Source: Anaerovibrio sp. JC8 (lineage in GTDB: Bacteria; Bacillota; Negativicutes; Selenomonadales; Selenomonadaceae). Taken from it: a stretch of DNA of 64,000 nt. Under the pieces are notes generated by a model. It was not told where the DNA came from, searched no databases, and saw only the letters and a list, made by a program, of their open reading frames with translations. The stretch lies in contig NZ_ANBM01000010.1 in NCBI RefSeq assembly GCF_002100115.1, positions 16,783 to 80,782 of the forward strand. The letters run 5' to 3'. This document shows positions 14,453 to 22,019 of the stretch, piece after piece; the stretch's first letter is position 1, and the number at the start of each line of letters is the position of its first letter. Both the position numbers and the translations under genes were made by a program.

Positions 14453-15653
14453 ACTTAATCAGCTTCTTGAAGCGCTCGTCTACCCAGTCCCCAACCCTTG
14501 AAGCATCTTCATCCTCAATGTGGGTGTAAGTATCAAGAGTAATCTGAACATTGCTGTGACCAAGCTGGCCCTGAATATCCTTTACATCGAAGATATGGGA
14601 CAGCTTCATGCTGGTGGCCATGTCATGGCGCAGATCGTGGAATCTGAATTTCAAATCTTTCTCCCGGCATATCCTAGAATAAAGGCTGGAGAACACATCC
14701 GGGTTATAATACCGCCCGTCATTGGTGGTAAATACCATTTCCGGATGCTCCCAAGTTTTGGAAGCAAGCCGTATTGCGGCCTGCTTCTTTTTATATTCCA
14801 TCAGTTTCACACAATAATCAGCAGAGAGTTTCAGCTTTCTCACGCTCTTTTCTGATTTGGTCTTGTCAATGTAAATCCTGCGTTTCTTGGTTTCAGGATC
14901 CTTGTCACCGATGCCCATGGCCTTGTCAATAATAACTGAACCGCCAGTAATCTTGCCATTATCGTCCCGCTTGATGTCGAAGCTGTCCCAGGTCAGGGCC
15001 AGCAGTTCGCTCCTTCTGAGGCCTGTTATATATTCGGTGTATATGGCCATCTGCCAACCATAAAATCCGGCAGGATATTCAAGCAGCGTTTTCCAATCCT
15101 CTATAGTAGGCTTAACAAAAGGCCTCTTGGCTGGCTTCTGGGGAAGCTCCAAAAATTCCGCTGGGTTGTCCACTATAAGATGCTCCTGCCTTGCCCGCTT
15201 GAAGGCCTGTTTTATTACAGTGCGGAAATACTGACAGGTACGATATTTGTCCGTCCCAATTACCTTGTAAATGACATACTGGAGATCAGAGGTCTGCACC
15301 TTGTCCAGCTTCATGTTCCCAATGGCATTGATGCAGATATCCAGTATTCCCCTGTAGGATACCTGGGTGTTCTCCCTTAACTTTGGAACCTTATAAGTAT
15401 CGAACCACTTATTCAGCCAGTCCTTCACGGTCATTTTGTCTGCATCCACATGAAGGTTGTGGGAATATTTTTCCAGCATCTGCTTCACATAGGCCAGGGC
15501 TTCCTTTTGGGTTTTGAAATACTTTAAAGGTCTGCTTATTTTCCCTGTTTTTGGGTCAACCCCTGCTGTAACCTGTGCCACCCATCTTTTTCTGTCCTCA
15601 CGATAGAAAACAGTTCCTTCATTGTGTGCCCGCGCTTTTTTCTGACTTCCCAT
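14451..15653 (-). CDS. int: Tyrosine recombinase/integrase of element A
   Basis: The 400-aa integrase has an N-terminal AP2-like arm-binding domain (residues 10-65, GTVFYREDRKRWVAQVT), a SAM-like core-binding domain (about 72-170) and a catalytic domain (about 180-395). Catalytic residues seen are Arg213 (TGLRRSE), His339-x-x-Arg342 (HDLRH), His366 (GHSN) and Tyr376 (LDTYTH). It would integrate and excise the element at the tRNA-Leu 3' end next door. The start has AGGAGG 11 bp upstream. Its paralogue at 59066 serves element B. Confidence 0.95.
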   Translation of the reverse strand: MGSQKKARAHNEGTVFYREDRKRWVAQVTAGVDPKTGKISRPLKYFKTQKEALAYVKQMLEKYSHNLHVDADKMTVKDWLNKWFDTYKVPKLRENTQVSYRGILDICINAIGNMKLDKVQTSDLQYVIYKVIGTDKYRTCQYFRTVIKQAFKRARQEHLIVDNPAEFLELPQKPAKRPFVKPTIEDWKTLLEYPAGFYGWQMAIYTEYITGLRRSELLALTWDSFDIKRDDNGKITGGSVIIDKAMGIGDKDPETKKRRIYIDKTKSEKSVRKLKLSADYCVKLMEYKKKQAAIRLASKTWEHPEMVFTTNDGRYYNPDVFSSLYSRICREKDLKFRFHDLRHDMATSMKLSHIFDVKDIQGQLGHSNVQITLDTYTHIEDEDASRVGDWVDERFKKLIK

Positions 15654-15753
15654 TCTTTAATGCCTCCTGTCTTGCTTATAAATACTTAATAACCCATATC
15701 GTTTTAAAATCTGCCACATACACGGCTGAAAAATACCACAAGACCAATAACCG

Positions 15754-15963
15754 TGTGGATAATACCAGATTTTCGGTGGATAACCCCAGAATCCATGTGG
15801 ATATTACAAAAAAACATGTGGATAATCCCATTAATCTTGTGGATAATCTGTTAATAAACTGTTGATAACTTCAAAAAGTGGTACATGTAGTGGTTCATGT
15901 AGTAGTACATGTACTGGTCCATGTAGTGGTACATCTAGTGGCTCATTATGAACCTGTGGATAG
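15754..15963 (+). other. Origin-like region: 21-bp phased DnaA boxes and 12-bp iterons (element A)
   Basis: DnaA-box-like cores TGTGGATAA begin at 15754, 15775 (GGTGGATAA), 15796 (TGTGGATAT), 15817, 15838 and 15860 (TGTTGATAA), so the spacing is 21, 21, 21, 21, 22 bp; another lies near 15954. Six 12-bp units of the type GTGGTACATGTA follow at 15878-15949. Tandem iterons beside DnaA boxes are the design of plasmid-type origins. The apparent VDN-repeat reading frames across this stretch are a by-product of the 21-bp period. The remaining DNA from 15654 to 16050 shows only the integrase promoter area. Confidence 0.75.
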
Positions 15964-16050
15964 TCGCTAGGCCTTGCAGGGCAAGGGCTCCAGCAACCCC
16001 TAATATAATATAAGACTATATAAGACAAGACAGTAGTATTAGTAAGCGAG

Positions 16051-16353
16051 TTATTTACCGCCCAGTCCTTCAACAATAGCCATAATATTCTTCTTCTTAT
16101 CAGGGGACAGCTTCTTTATGGCATTGGCTATTTCAGCCACTTCCTTGTCCGGCTTGTAGTCGGCGAGATAATCAAGGGTGGTGCTGTAGTAGTCCGCCAT
16201 CTTGCATATCATTTCCAGCGATGGTCTGGCATAATCCCTTTCGTAATTGTTCAGTGTAGATTTGGGAATACCCAGTTCTTTGGCAGCCTCAGCAATGGAT
16301 AAGCCCTTGCCTTCGACTCTTAAACTCTTAATTCTTTCACCAAAGGTAGTCAT
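16051..16353 (-). CDS. XRE-family repressor-like regulator (element A)
   Basis: The 100-aa protein has a Cro/CI-type HTH (residues 4-60: GERIKSLRVEGKGLSIAEAAKELGIPKS split across helices, then LNNYERDYARPSL) and a short C-terminal helical tail (SPDKKKNIMAIVEGL). Proteins of this size act as repressors of element genes. It is divergent from the AlpA-like gene at 16573, with operator-like repeats in between. AAGGAG precedes the ATG. The element B equivalent is at 60673. Confidence 0.9.
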   Translation of the reverse strand: MTTFGERIKSLRVEGKGLSIAEAAKELGIPKSTLNNYERDYARPSLEMICKMADYYSTTLDYLADYKPDKEVAEIANAIKKLSPDKKKNIMAIVEGLGGK

Positions 16354-16375
16354 CAGCTTGTTCTCCTTAAATTTT

Positions 16376-16433
16376 TTTCATGTTGTTTCGTGTTGTTTCA
16401 TGTTGTCCGATATCAATATACCATAATTTGGTA
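16376..16433. promoter_or_regulatory. Operator region between divergent regulator genes
   Basis: Three 10-bp direct repeats of TTTCATGTTG type (16376-16409) are followed by the inverted repeat TACCA-N5-TGGTA (16419-16433). It is the likely switch between the XRE gene and the AlpA-like operon. The TGTTGTTTCGTG word also recurs near both attachment sites. Confidence 0.55.
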
Positions 16434-16572
16434 CAGTTTGTATAGAGGTGTTTTAAAAAGTGACATAATTTTTGTGGACAGCCCATAGTCCATGTGTTAT
16501 ATTTGTTTCAGAATCAAGAACGGTTTATTTGGTAATGTATTAGAACCAGATAAACCTAAAAGAGAGGTATTA

Positions 16573-16794
16573 ATGATAATGGAACAGAAAAACCCAATGT
16601 TTGTTAGTGTCAAGGACTTCGTTAAGTATTCAGGACTCACGGAATACTGCGTCCGCAGACTTTTGAGAATAGAGGAATTTCCCAAATTCAGATACGGCCA
16701 CACTATACGGATTCCACTGGAAGCCGCCCAGCAGTGGCTTCTGAACAGTCAAGGTACAGATTTGGACACCCTGTACCCCGCTTGCTATAAATAA
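16573..16794 (+). CDS. AlpA/excisionase-like small HTH protein (element A)
   Basis: The 73-aa protein FVSVKDFVKYSGLTEYCVRRL...FRYGHTIRIPLEAAQQWL is a MerR-like winged helix of the excisionase/AlpA type: strand, HTH, short wing and a recognition-aiding C-terminal helix. Such proteins direct excision or switch on integrase. ATG 16573 has AGAGAGG upstream. It heads an operon with the winged-helix gene 3 bp on, the amidase and the GIY-YIG gene. The element B counterpart is at 61181. Confidence 0.8.
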   Translation: MIMEQKNPMFVSVKDFVKYSGLTEYCVRRLLRIEEFPKFRYGHTIRIPLEAAQQWLLNSQGTDLDTLYPACYK

Positions 16795-16796
16795 CC

Positions 16797-17138
16797 ATGG
16801 CAAGGGGAAAAACAAGGGGCTGGATTATGGAGCTGAAAGAGTTTTACATTACCCACAACTCCGACAGGATAAGCCCCAATGCTCAGGCCATGTGGCACTA
16901 TCTCATGTATCGTGCCAATCAGAACTGGTGGCATTATCCCCTTTGTCTTAATGTTCCCGAAATGGCCTTTGCCCTTAAAATGTCCACTGCCAGTGTGAAG
17001 CGGGCCAGGGATGAACTCACCAAAAAGGGGTATATTAGGTGGGAATCCCCCGGTGGTGCCAGAGCTGCCAGATATTATATTATGAGCCGGACCGGTTCAA
17101 AATATGCAGGGCAGGAAGAAAAGGAACAAAAAGAATAA
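16797..17138 (+). CDS. Winged-helix replication-organizer-like protein (element A)
   Basis: The 113-aa protein has a conserved GWIMELKEFYITHN start, AQAMWHYLMYRANQNWW, and an HTH (FALKMSTASVKRARDELTKK) ending in a wing (YIRWES). It resembles the N-terminal DNA-binding domain of phage replisome organisers and DnaD-like proteins, but lacks their C-terminal part. Together with the iteron region upstream it is the best candidate initiator or origin-binding protein. Translation is probably coupled to the previous gene; no strong ribosome binding site is seen at ATG 16797. A downstream ATG at 16827 also has an AAGGGG box. Confidence 0.6.
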   Translation: MARGKTRGWIMELKEFYITHNSDRISPNAQAMWHYLMYRANQNWWHYPLCLNVPEMAFALKMSTASVKRARDELTKKGYIRWESPGGARAARYYIMSRTGSKYAGQEEKEQKE

Positions 17139-17265
17139 TACGCGATATATCACCCCCGGAAACAGCCAAAAACTTTTCCTCACTCCTTATATTATTTTAT
17201 TTAATCGTTTCGTTACGCAGTGGCTACTTCTGGGGGTATATGTTATATGGAAGGAAATGATAAAA

Positions 17266-17835
17266 ATGAAAGTATTTATAAATCCGGGCCATGCCCCAAA
17301 TGGCAATCCCGATCCTGGGGCAATTAACGATTTTTTCAGAATCCGCGAGGCTGATGTGGCCATGGCCATAGGTGAACAAGTGAAGCAATATCTCATAAAA
17401 GCCGGATGTGGTGTTAAACTTCTGCAGAGCAATAACCTTTATGGGGAAGCTGCTGGAGAAAATATCATCCAGAGTGCCAACGACTGGGAGGCGGATATTT
17501 TCGTCAGCATCCACTGCAATGCCTTTGATAAAACAGTCCGCGGGGCGGAAACTCTGGTGTATGATTTGACCAGTGACGGCCATGAACTTGGAAAGTGCAT
17601 CCATGCCCAACTAATTGAGGAAATGCAGGATATTGACTGCACCTTTCCCGACAGGGGAATTAAAACCCGTCCCCTTCTGGCGGTGCTTCGCTCCACCATT
17701 ATGCCAGCGGTACTGGTGGAAACTGCCTTTATAGATAACGACTACGATGCCCTGCTTCTTATGAACCACCAGCAGGAAATAGCCGCCGCCATTGCCCGCG
17801 GCATTACTGACTACTGGGTACAAAAACAAGGATAA
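17266..17835 (+). CDS. N-acetylmuramoyl-L-alanine amidase (Amidase_3) (element A)
   Basis: The 190-aa protein is a single zinc amidase domain without signal peptide. Zinc and catalytic residues appear in NPGHAPNGNPDPGA (His), SIHCNAF (His) and ETAFIDND (catalytic Glu). It cuts the bond between MurNAc and the stem peptide. Without an export signal it would need lysis or a holin, as phage endolysins do; none is adjacent. ATG 17266 is set by comparison with the element B copy, which is the same length; AAGGAA lies upstream. Its presence in an element without capsid genes is odd. Confidence 0.88.
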   Translation: MKVFINPGHAPNGNPDPGAINDFFRIREADVAMAIGEQVKQYLIKAGCGVKLLQSNNLYGEAAGENIIQSANDWEADIFVSIHCNAFDKTVRGAETLVYDLTSDGHELGKCIHAQLIEEMQDIDCTFPDRGIKTRPLLAVLRSTIMPAVLVETAFIDNDYDALLLMNHQQEIAAAIARGITDYWVQKQG

Positions 17836-17840
17836 AGCCT

Positions 17841-18689
17841 ATGATCACCACAGCAAAAACCATTCAAATGCTTTTATATGACGGGGATTTAAGCGGGGTT
17901 ATGTATATTGAGGATACTTCGTGGCAAATTGGGGCCATGTTTTCATCCCCCAGAGAATCCATTGATGACCTTATCGAAAAGGCGGACTGCAAGCGATACG
18001 GGGTCTATCTCCTTTTATCCGAGGAACAGGTCTATGTGGGACAGGCCCGGGATTTGGAGAGAAGGACCCGCCAGCACCTTACGGACAAAAGCTGGTGGGA
18101 CCACATAATCCTTATGACCACCAAGGACGACAGCTTCAATGCCTCAGATATTGATTATCTTGAATCCAAGCTGATTGAAAAGGCCAAAGATGTGGGTACC
18201 GCCTATGTTGACAACCTTAAAAACGGCAATCCCCAGAAGGTTACGGCCTTTCGTGAGGTGGTGCTGGGGCGGTATTTGGAAGAAGCCCTGTTTCTGCTGA
18301 AACTTATTGGGGTAAATGTCTTTGAACCCATAAGGAGAAAGCGCACTACTCCGCCCCTTCCCGAAGGAAACCTCTCCGTCAGTGACTTTGTAAAGACCGC
18401 CATTATTAACCTTTTGGCTGCAGGGTATGTGTTCAGTGATGAACAGCTAAAATTATATGGCTCCGTGGAAGGAAGCAAGGAATATACCCACCGGGCCCTG
18501 CCTATTCTTTGGCTACTAAAAGACGGGGAATCCCGGGAAGATGTGAAAAAGAAAATCCGCCAGCGGTACTGGAAGGATGTATTTTCCAGCGGCACCCAGC
18601 GGTTTCTGATGTTCTCCCAATGGTTCAGGGACGGCACCAATTACGGTGCCCATAAGGATGATTTTATTCGCTGGTATGGGAATCTTTGA
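17841..18689 (+). CDS. GIY-YIG nuclease-domain protein (element A)
   Basis: The 282-aa protein has a GIY-YIG core at residues 53-112: GVY 54-56, YVG 65-67, catalytic-type Arg70, QHL, and Glu108 in DYLESKLIEKA. A C-terminal domain (about 170-280) has VSDFVKTAIINLL and YGSVEGSKEYTHRALPILWLL motifs that I do not recognise. GIY-YIG enzymes nick or cut DNA; in mobile DNA they serve homing, restriction or element maintenance. It follows the amidase by 5 bp with AAGGA ahead of the ATG. The element B homologue is at 62353. Confidence 0.85.
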   Translation: MITTAKTIQMLLYDGDLSGVMYIEDTSWQIGAMFSSPRESIDDLIEKADCKRYGVYLLLSEEQVYVGQARDLERRTRQHLTDKSWWDHIILMTTKDDSFNASDIDYLESKLIEKAKDVGTAYVDNLKNGNPQKVTAFREVVLGRYLEEALFLLKLIGVNVFEPIRRKRTTPPLPEGNLSVSDFVKTAIINLLAAGYVFSDEQLKLYGSVEGSKEYTHRALPILWLLKDGESREDVKKKIRQRYWKDVFSSGTQRFLMFSQWFRDGTNYGAHKDDFIRWYGNL

Positions 18690-18729
18690 AAAAAGAAGGA
18701 TATTTTTAACCAATGTTGAATATATACCA

Positions 18730-18833
18730 TGCTGGGCGGATAGCCCAGATTGCAGATTTTTCATAACATTTCCTGCATTTTCCATTATCGCAGGAGCTTT
18801 TGCCGGTAGTATTTGCCGGCCCTTTTTTTCCGG
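18730..18833 (+). ncRNA. Putative structured RNA behind the GIY-YIG gene
   Basis: Hairpins GCTGGGC/GCCCAG and CCTGC/GCAGG (loop ATTTTCCATTATC) precede a terminator GCCGG/CCGGC with seven T. A TATACC -10-like box lies at about 18722. It takes the position that the 63251 RNA has in element B. It may also be just the 3' UTR and terminator of the GIY-YIG operon. Confidence 0.35.
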
Positions 18834-18876
18834 TAACAAAATGGCTTACATTTTTTTTGACACAGGGGGTACAATT

Positions 18877-19236
18877 ATGTTTGATAATTTTAAGAAAAAT
18901 GTAACCAAAAACGACATCAATACGATTATAGATAAGGGAACAACTATAAAAGGCGACATCAACGGCGAGGAAAATATGCGGGTTGACGGCACCATTGAGG
19001 GAAATATCAATCTGGGCGGCAGTGTGTATATTGGTGAATCAGGCTGTGTAATTGGAAATATTACGGCAAAAGACCTTACTATATTTGGTGTGGTGCGAGG
19101 TAATGTGAATATCAGCAACCGCCTGTCTATCTGTGCCCGTGGCCAGCTTGAAGGAGATATGATTACCAGCAGCCTCAATGTGGAGACCGGGGGCCAGTTC
19201 AATGGCTACAGCAAAATGACCGTTTCCCTGGCTTAA
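18877..19236 (+). CDS. Bactofilin family protein
   Basis: The 119-aa protein is a bactofilin (DUF583): a short N-terminal tail, then hydrophobic repeats typical of the right-handed beta-helix (STIKGDINGEENMRVDG-like, GTIEGNINLGGSVYIGE, GNITAKDLTIFGVVRGNV). Bactofilins polymerise into filaments that scaffold cell-wall enzymes at the membrane. GGGGGT precedes ATG 18877. It may work with the amidase encoded upstream; that is inference from order only. A terminator follows at 19324. Confidence 0.85.
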   Translation: MFDNFKKNVTKNDINTIIDKGTTIKGDINGEENMRVDGTIEGNINLGGSVYIGESGCVIGNITAKDLTIFGVVRGNVNISNRLSICARGQLEGDMITSSLNVETGGQFNGYSKMTVSLA

Positions 19237-19323
19237 AATTGATGAACTAGATCTGTTAAACCCGCTCCCAGCAGAATAATCTACATAAAAACTCACTTAA
19301 TATGGGTTTGACAGGTCTTTCAT

Positions 19324-19353
19324 GGGCACTTTGTTCTTGCGGCAAGGTGCCTT
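19324..19353 (+). terminator. Terminator downstream of the bactofilin gene
   Basis: GGCACTTTG pairs with CAAGGTGCC across a 9-nt loop and is followed by seven T. The DNA from here to 19500 has a consensus DnaA box (TTATCCACA, 19376-19384) and nothing else recognised. Confidence 0.8.
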
Positions 19354-19529
19354 TTTTTCCCCCCGAGCCCACAGCTTATCCACAAAGCTATTCACAGCTG
19401 TGTATTGTTTTACATCATTTTAACCAAAGGCTCTGTCTTTTAAGGCGGAATTGTGTATTGTTTTGTTACATTTGCTCTTGTAAGGATAGAGGCATCTATG
19501 GTAAAATTATTTTATGCTATAATTTCACT

Positions 19530-19596
19530 CTATTTTGCTGACTCCCACGCCAGCAAAAAGGGGAGCTGCATTCTGTCGCAGCTCCCCGTTTTTTTA
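19530..19596 (+). ncRNA. Putative sRNA unit R1 (C-rich loop)
   Basis: An extended -10 TATGCTATAAT (ends 19523) is followed by hairpin TTTTGCTG/CAGCAAAA with loop ACTCCCACGC, then the terminator GGGGAGCTGC/GCAGCTCCCC with seven T. The terminator also works for the convergent lipoprotein gene. About 67 nt, no ORF. Confidence 0.55.
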
Positions 19597-19601
19597 TAAA
19601 T

Positions 19602-20105
19602 TTATTTTACGCTGAAATCATGCTGGCAATAGTATTCGTCGTGATACCCATCAGGGGTTCCCTTCTTACGATACCATTTATTGGACAGCCCTGCCAAAGT
19701 ACTGTTATCCATTTTCTCCATATCCAGATTCCTGGCGGCATCCCGATACAGCCTGTATTTGGCAACCCTTTCAAAATACTTTGTACCATAAAGAGGATTT
19801 GTGTGTTCCACGCCAATCACGACCTCGATATACTCAAATTTCATATTACGATATTCTCTGGAATAGGCCTTCTTAAACATCTTGGCCGCCAGATCGTCGC
19901 AATAATCCTCCGTAGGATAATCAACGGACTCCAAAATCACCTCATAAAATGGCTGACGAAAATTTATGTTAATATGGTAGAATTTGCCATTATCCAAAGC
20001 CACCTTGTCAAGGGCATCCTCCAAAGGTACTGAACCGCATCCGGCAATAAGAAGCGCAAGGACACAGCATAATATTAAAGTAATTTTCCTAAATAATTTA
20101 TGCAT
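19602..20105 (-). CDS. Putative lipoprotein
   Basis: The 167-aa protein has a lipobox LLIAGC at residues 18-23, so it should be lipidated on Cys23 and anchored in the envelope. The mature part has paired Tyr/Cys (TEDYCDDLAAKMFKKAYSREYRN) and ends with DEYYCQHDF; no family recognised. GGAGG places the start at ATG 20105 rather than the GTG at 20114. It stands alone, convergent to R1. Confidence 0.75.
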   Translation of the reverse strand: MHKLFRKITLILCCVLALLIAGCGSVPLEDALDKVALDNGKFYHININFRQPFYEVILESVDYPTEDYCDDLAAKMFKKAYSREYRNMKFEYIEVVIGVEHTNPLYGTKYFERVAKYRLYRDAARNLDMEKMDNSTLAGLSNKWYRKKGTPDGYHDEYYCQHDFSVK

Positions 20106-20250
20106 CCCTGTCACCTCCTATAAATTCCTCTGCCACATATTTATTTTTTTATATATGTTCTATATAGTATGTTAAAAATCCTTTATTCTTTGTTTGATGA
20201 AATAGTTGCACCATGTAACCGCATGTGTTAAAATTCATTATAGTAAAATT

Positions 20251-20315
20251 TTATTCCAATTCTGCTGGGGCTCCACTCCAGCAGTCCCTAAAGCCAGTCC
20301 TCCAACTGGCTTTTT
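20251..20315 (+). ncRNA. Putative sRNA unit R2 (C-rich loop)
   Basis: The -10 TATAGT (20239-20244) precedes hairpin CTGCTGG/CCAGCAG with loop GGCTCCACT and terminator AGCCAG/CTGGCT with T run. Same plan as R1, R3, R5 and R6. Confidence 0.55.
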
Positions 20316-20351
20316 GAAACCTTCCTAATTTATGTAAACACAATATAGGCA

Positions 20352-20407
20352 CTCCTGCTGGTCCCCACACCAGCAGGGAAAGAGGCTGGTCTTTGACCAG
20401 TCTTTTT
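20352..20407 (+). ncRNA. Putative sRNA unit R3 (C-rich loop)
   Basis: The -10 TATAGG (20344) precedes hairpin CCTGCTGGT/ACCAGCAGG with loop CCCCAC and terminator CTGGTC/GACCAG with five T. Hairpin 1 is perfectly paired over 9 bp. Confidence 0.55.
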
Positions 20408-20454
20408 CATTTTTGTTAGAATAATACTGTTCTGATAATACATTATAGTTATAG

Positions 20455-20500
20455 TAGTGACATATCACTCCTTTCGCCGGCCTTATGGCCGGCACTTCTT
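20455..20500 (+). ncRNA. Putative sRNA unit R4 (divergent member)
   Basis: TATAGT boxes at 20444 and 20450 precede GTGA/TCAC, a CTCCTTT stretch and the strong stem GCCGGCC/GGCCGGC. The T run is poor, so termination is less certain than for the other units. Confidence 0.35.
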
Positions 20501-20554
20501 TGCTTATTGTAAATACAGTTGTAAGACATAACCTTATATGATAAAATTCATTTA

Positions 20555-20616
20555 TACCATTCCATTTGCTGGTCCACTCCAGCAAATACTAAGCCGGTAC
20601 TCCATGCCGGCTTTTC
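20555..20616 (+). ncRNA. Putative sRNA unit R5 (C-rich loop)
   Basis: TATATGATAAAAT (from 20535) precedes hairpin ATTTGCTGG/CCAGCAAAT with loop TCCACT and terminator AGCCGG/CCGGCT with four T. Confidence 0.55.
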
Positions 20617-20650
20617 CCAGAATATAAAATTTTCTACATATACTCTCAAC

Positions 20651-20710
20651 ACTCCTGCTGGTTCCCTCCAGCGGAGAAAAAGCTGGTCCTACGCTCAGGC
20701 CAGCTTTTTT
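20651..20710 (+). ncRNA. Putative sRNA unit R6 (C-rich loop)
   Basis: TATACT (20639-20644) precedes a hairpin of CTCC/GGAG and GCTGG/CCAGC with loop TTCCCT, then terminator AAGCTGG/CCAGCTT with six T. Confidence 0.55.
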
Positions 20711-20774
20711 CTTGCCTGAAATTTGCGCCAGGCAACTTTCTTATGGTAGAATATCCGCATATTAGAATACTTAC

Positions 20775-20843
20775 TTACACAGATTCCCCGTGGGGTACCA
20801 GAGCCCTACGGGGGAAAGGGCCGGTCTTAGGACTGGCTTTTTT
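20775..20843 (+). ncRNA. Putative sRNA unit R7
   Basis: TAGAAT (20763-20768) precedes a long hairpin TTCCCCGT/ACGGGGGAA with inner GGGG/CCC pairing around loop TACCAGAG, then terminator GCCGGTC/GACTGGC with six T. Its hairpin is almost the same as that of R8 at 21401, but is unlike R1-R6. Confidence 0.5.
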
Positions 20844-20924
20844 CAATGTCCATATATGGTATAATGTCGCTACATATAATAATCAATATCCCACTTGTTG
20901 ATGAATATATTGGAGGTATGAACT

Positions 20925-21392
20925 ATGCGCCGTAAAGACCGCGAAGTAACTGATTTAACAAAGATTACAGATATTCTTAACCGCTGCAACACCATACGAC
21001 TCGGTATTCATGGCACAGACTATCCCTATGTTGTTCCACTATCTTTCGGACTGGAAATTATCGACAATACACCTATTGTCTATTTCCACTGTGCCCAAGA
21101 GGGACTAAAAATCGAACTACTGGAAAAATCCCCAAATATTTGTGTGGAAGGGGATATTTTTCACAAAGTAGAAAAAACAGAAAATGGGATCACTACCCGT
21201 TATGAAAGCATTATTGCTCAGGGTAAATGCGAATTTGTAACAGCCCCTGATGAAATAAAGCATGGACTCCGCCTTATCAACCAACATTACGGTTACGATG
21301 ATTACCCATTGGAGCGGTGTAAGGGGCTTGCTCATTTAAAGATTGGAAAAATAATACTCCATAAAATCACTGGAAAACGAAATCTTGCTTAG
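20925..21392 (+). CDS. Pyridoxamine 5'-phosphate oxidase-family (NimA-like) protein
   Basis: The 155-aa split-barrel flavin protein has DREVTDLTKITDILNRCNTI, the DYPYVVPLSFGLE core and YFHCAQEGLKIELLEKSPNICV. It belongs to the same broad family as 13398 but is closer to classical NimA-type proteins, some of which confer 5-nitroimidazole resistance. TGGAGG lies upstream of the ATG. It is followed at once by hairpin unit R8, which probably terminates it. Substrate unknown. Confidence 0.88.
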   Translation: MRRKDREVTDLTKITDILNRCNTIRLGIHGTDYPYVVPLSFGLEIIDNTPIVYFHCAQEGLKIELLEKSPNICVEGDIFHKVEKTENGITTRYESIIAQGKCEFVTAPDEIKHGLRLINQHYGYDDYPLERCKGLAHLKIGKIILHKITGKRNLA

Positions 21393-21397
21393 TTTAT

Positions 21398-21458
21398 ATT
21401 TTCCCGTGGGGTACCAGAGCCTTACGGGGGAAAGGCCAGTCTATGGACTGGCCTTTTT
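21398..21458 (+). ncRNA. Unit R8: hairpin plus terminator behind the NimA-like gene
   Basis: TTTCCCGT pairs with ACGGGGGAAA around a GGGTACCAGAGCC core that matches R7, followed by terminator GGCCAGTC/GGACTGGCC with five T. It starts only 6 bp after the stop codon, so it may be a 3'-UTR-derived RNA rather than an independent transcript. Confidence 0.5.
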
Positions 21459-21561
21459 GCATTGGCAAAATTAAAGGAGCCGCCCATGGGCAGCTCCGTG
21501 TGTGTATTTGAGAACATTCGTTAGAATTGCATTTCAAATTCTACTTAGAAGGGTGTATTGT

Positions 21562-21966
21562 CTAATACTTCGATTCCTTAACCATAGCACGATTATTCAA
21601 AACTTTATATCCGAATTTATCATATAGTCCGTGTGCATCCCTTGTAATTAAAACACCTCTCAGCCCTTTATATTCTGGCAATGCCTCGATATGTGATACC
21701 AAAGCCGTACCAAGTCCCATGTGCTGATATGCCGTATCAACAATTACATCGCATAAGTAATAAGTTGTAGCATAATCACTGATAACCCTTGCAAAACCCA
21801 CCAGCTTTTCCTCGACATCAAGATAAATCCCATAGCAAGCAGAATTACGCATAGATTTTTCAATGTTTTCAAGCGGACGATTCTCCGCCCAGTAAGTCAT
21901 CTTTAGAAGCCTAACGACATCATTAATTTTCAAATTCTCTGCACCGTCGATAATTCTGTATTGCAT
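21562..21966 (-). CDS. GNAT family N-acetyltransferase
   Basis: The 134-aa protein has the GNAT fold: the LVGFARVISDYATTYYLCDVIVD strands, the acetyl-CoA loop in AYQHMGLGTALVSH (Q-x-x-G-x-G/A pattern), and FGYKVLNNRAMVK at the end. It transfers acetyl from acetyl-CoA to an amine; substrate unknown. No strong partner gene. The start ATG at 21966 has a GAGGTCAT context upstream. Confidence 0.9.
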   Translation of the reverse strand: MQYRIIDGAENLKINDVVRLLKMTYWAENRPLENIEKSMRNSACYGIYLDVEEKLVGFARVISDYATTYYLCDVIVDTAYQHMGLGTALVSHIEALPEYKGLRGVLITRDAHGLYDKFGYKVLNNRAMVKESKY

Positions 21967-22019
21967 AATATGACCTCGTTTAATAGCTATTTATTGGGGG
22001 CTGTATTGTTGGAAAAATT

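Noticed and set aside
15878..15949. CRISPR array
   Set aside because: The 12-bp units are contiguous without spacers, and no cas genes are present. No other direct-repeat/spacer pattern was seen in the window.
15575..16076. Open frames on both strands with repeated VDN-type or HEPLHVP-type residues
   Set aside because: They come from the 21-bp and 12-bp iterons; they lack ribosome binding sites and overlap the integrase start and XRE stop.
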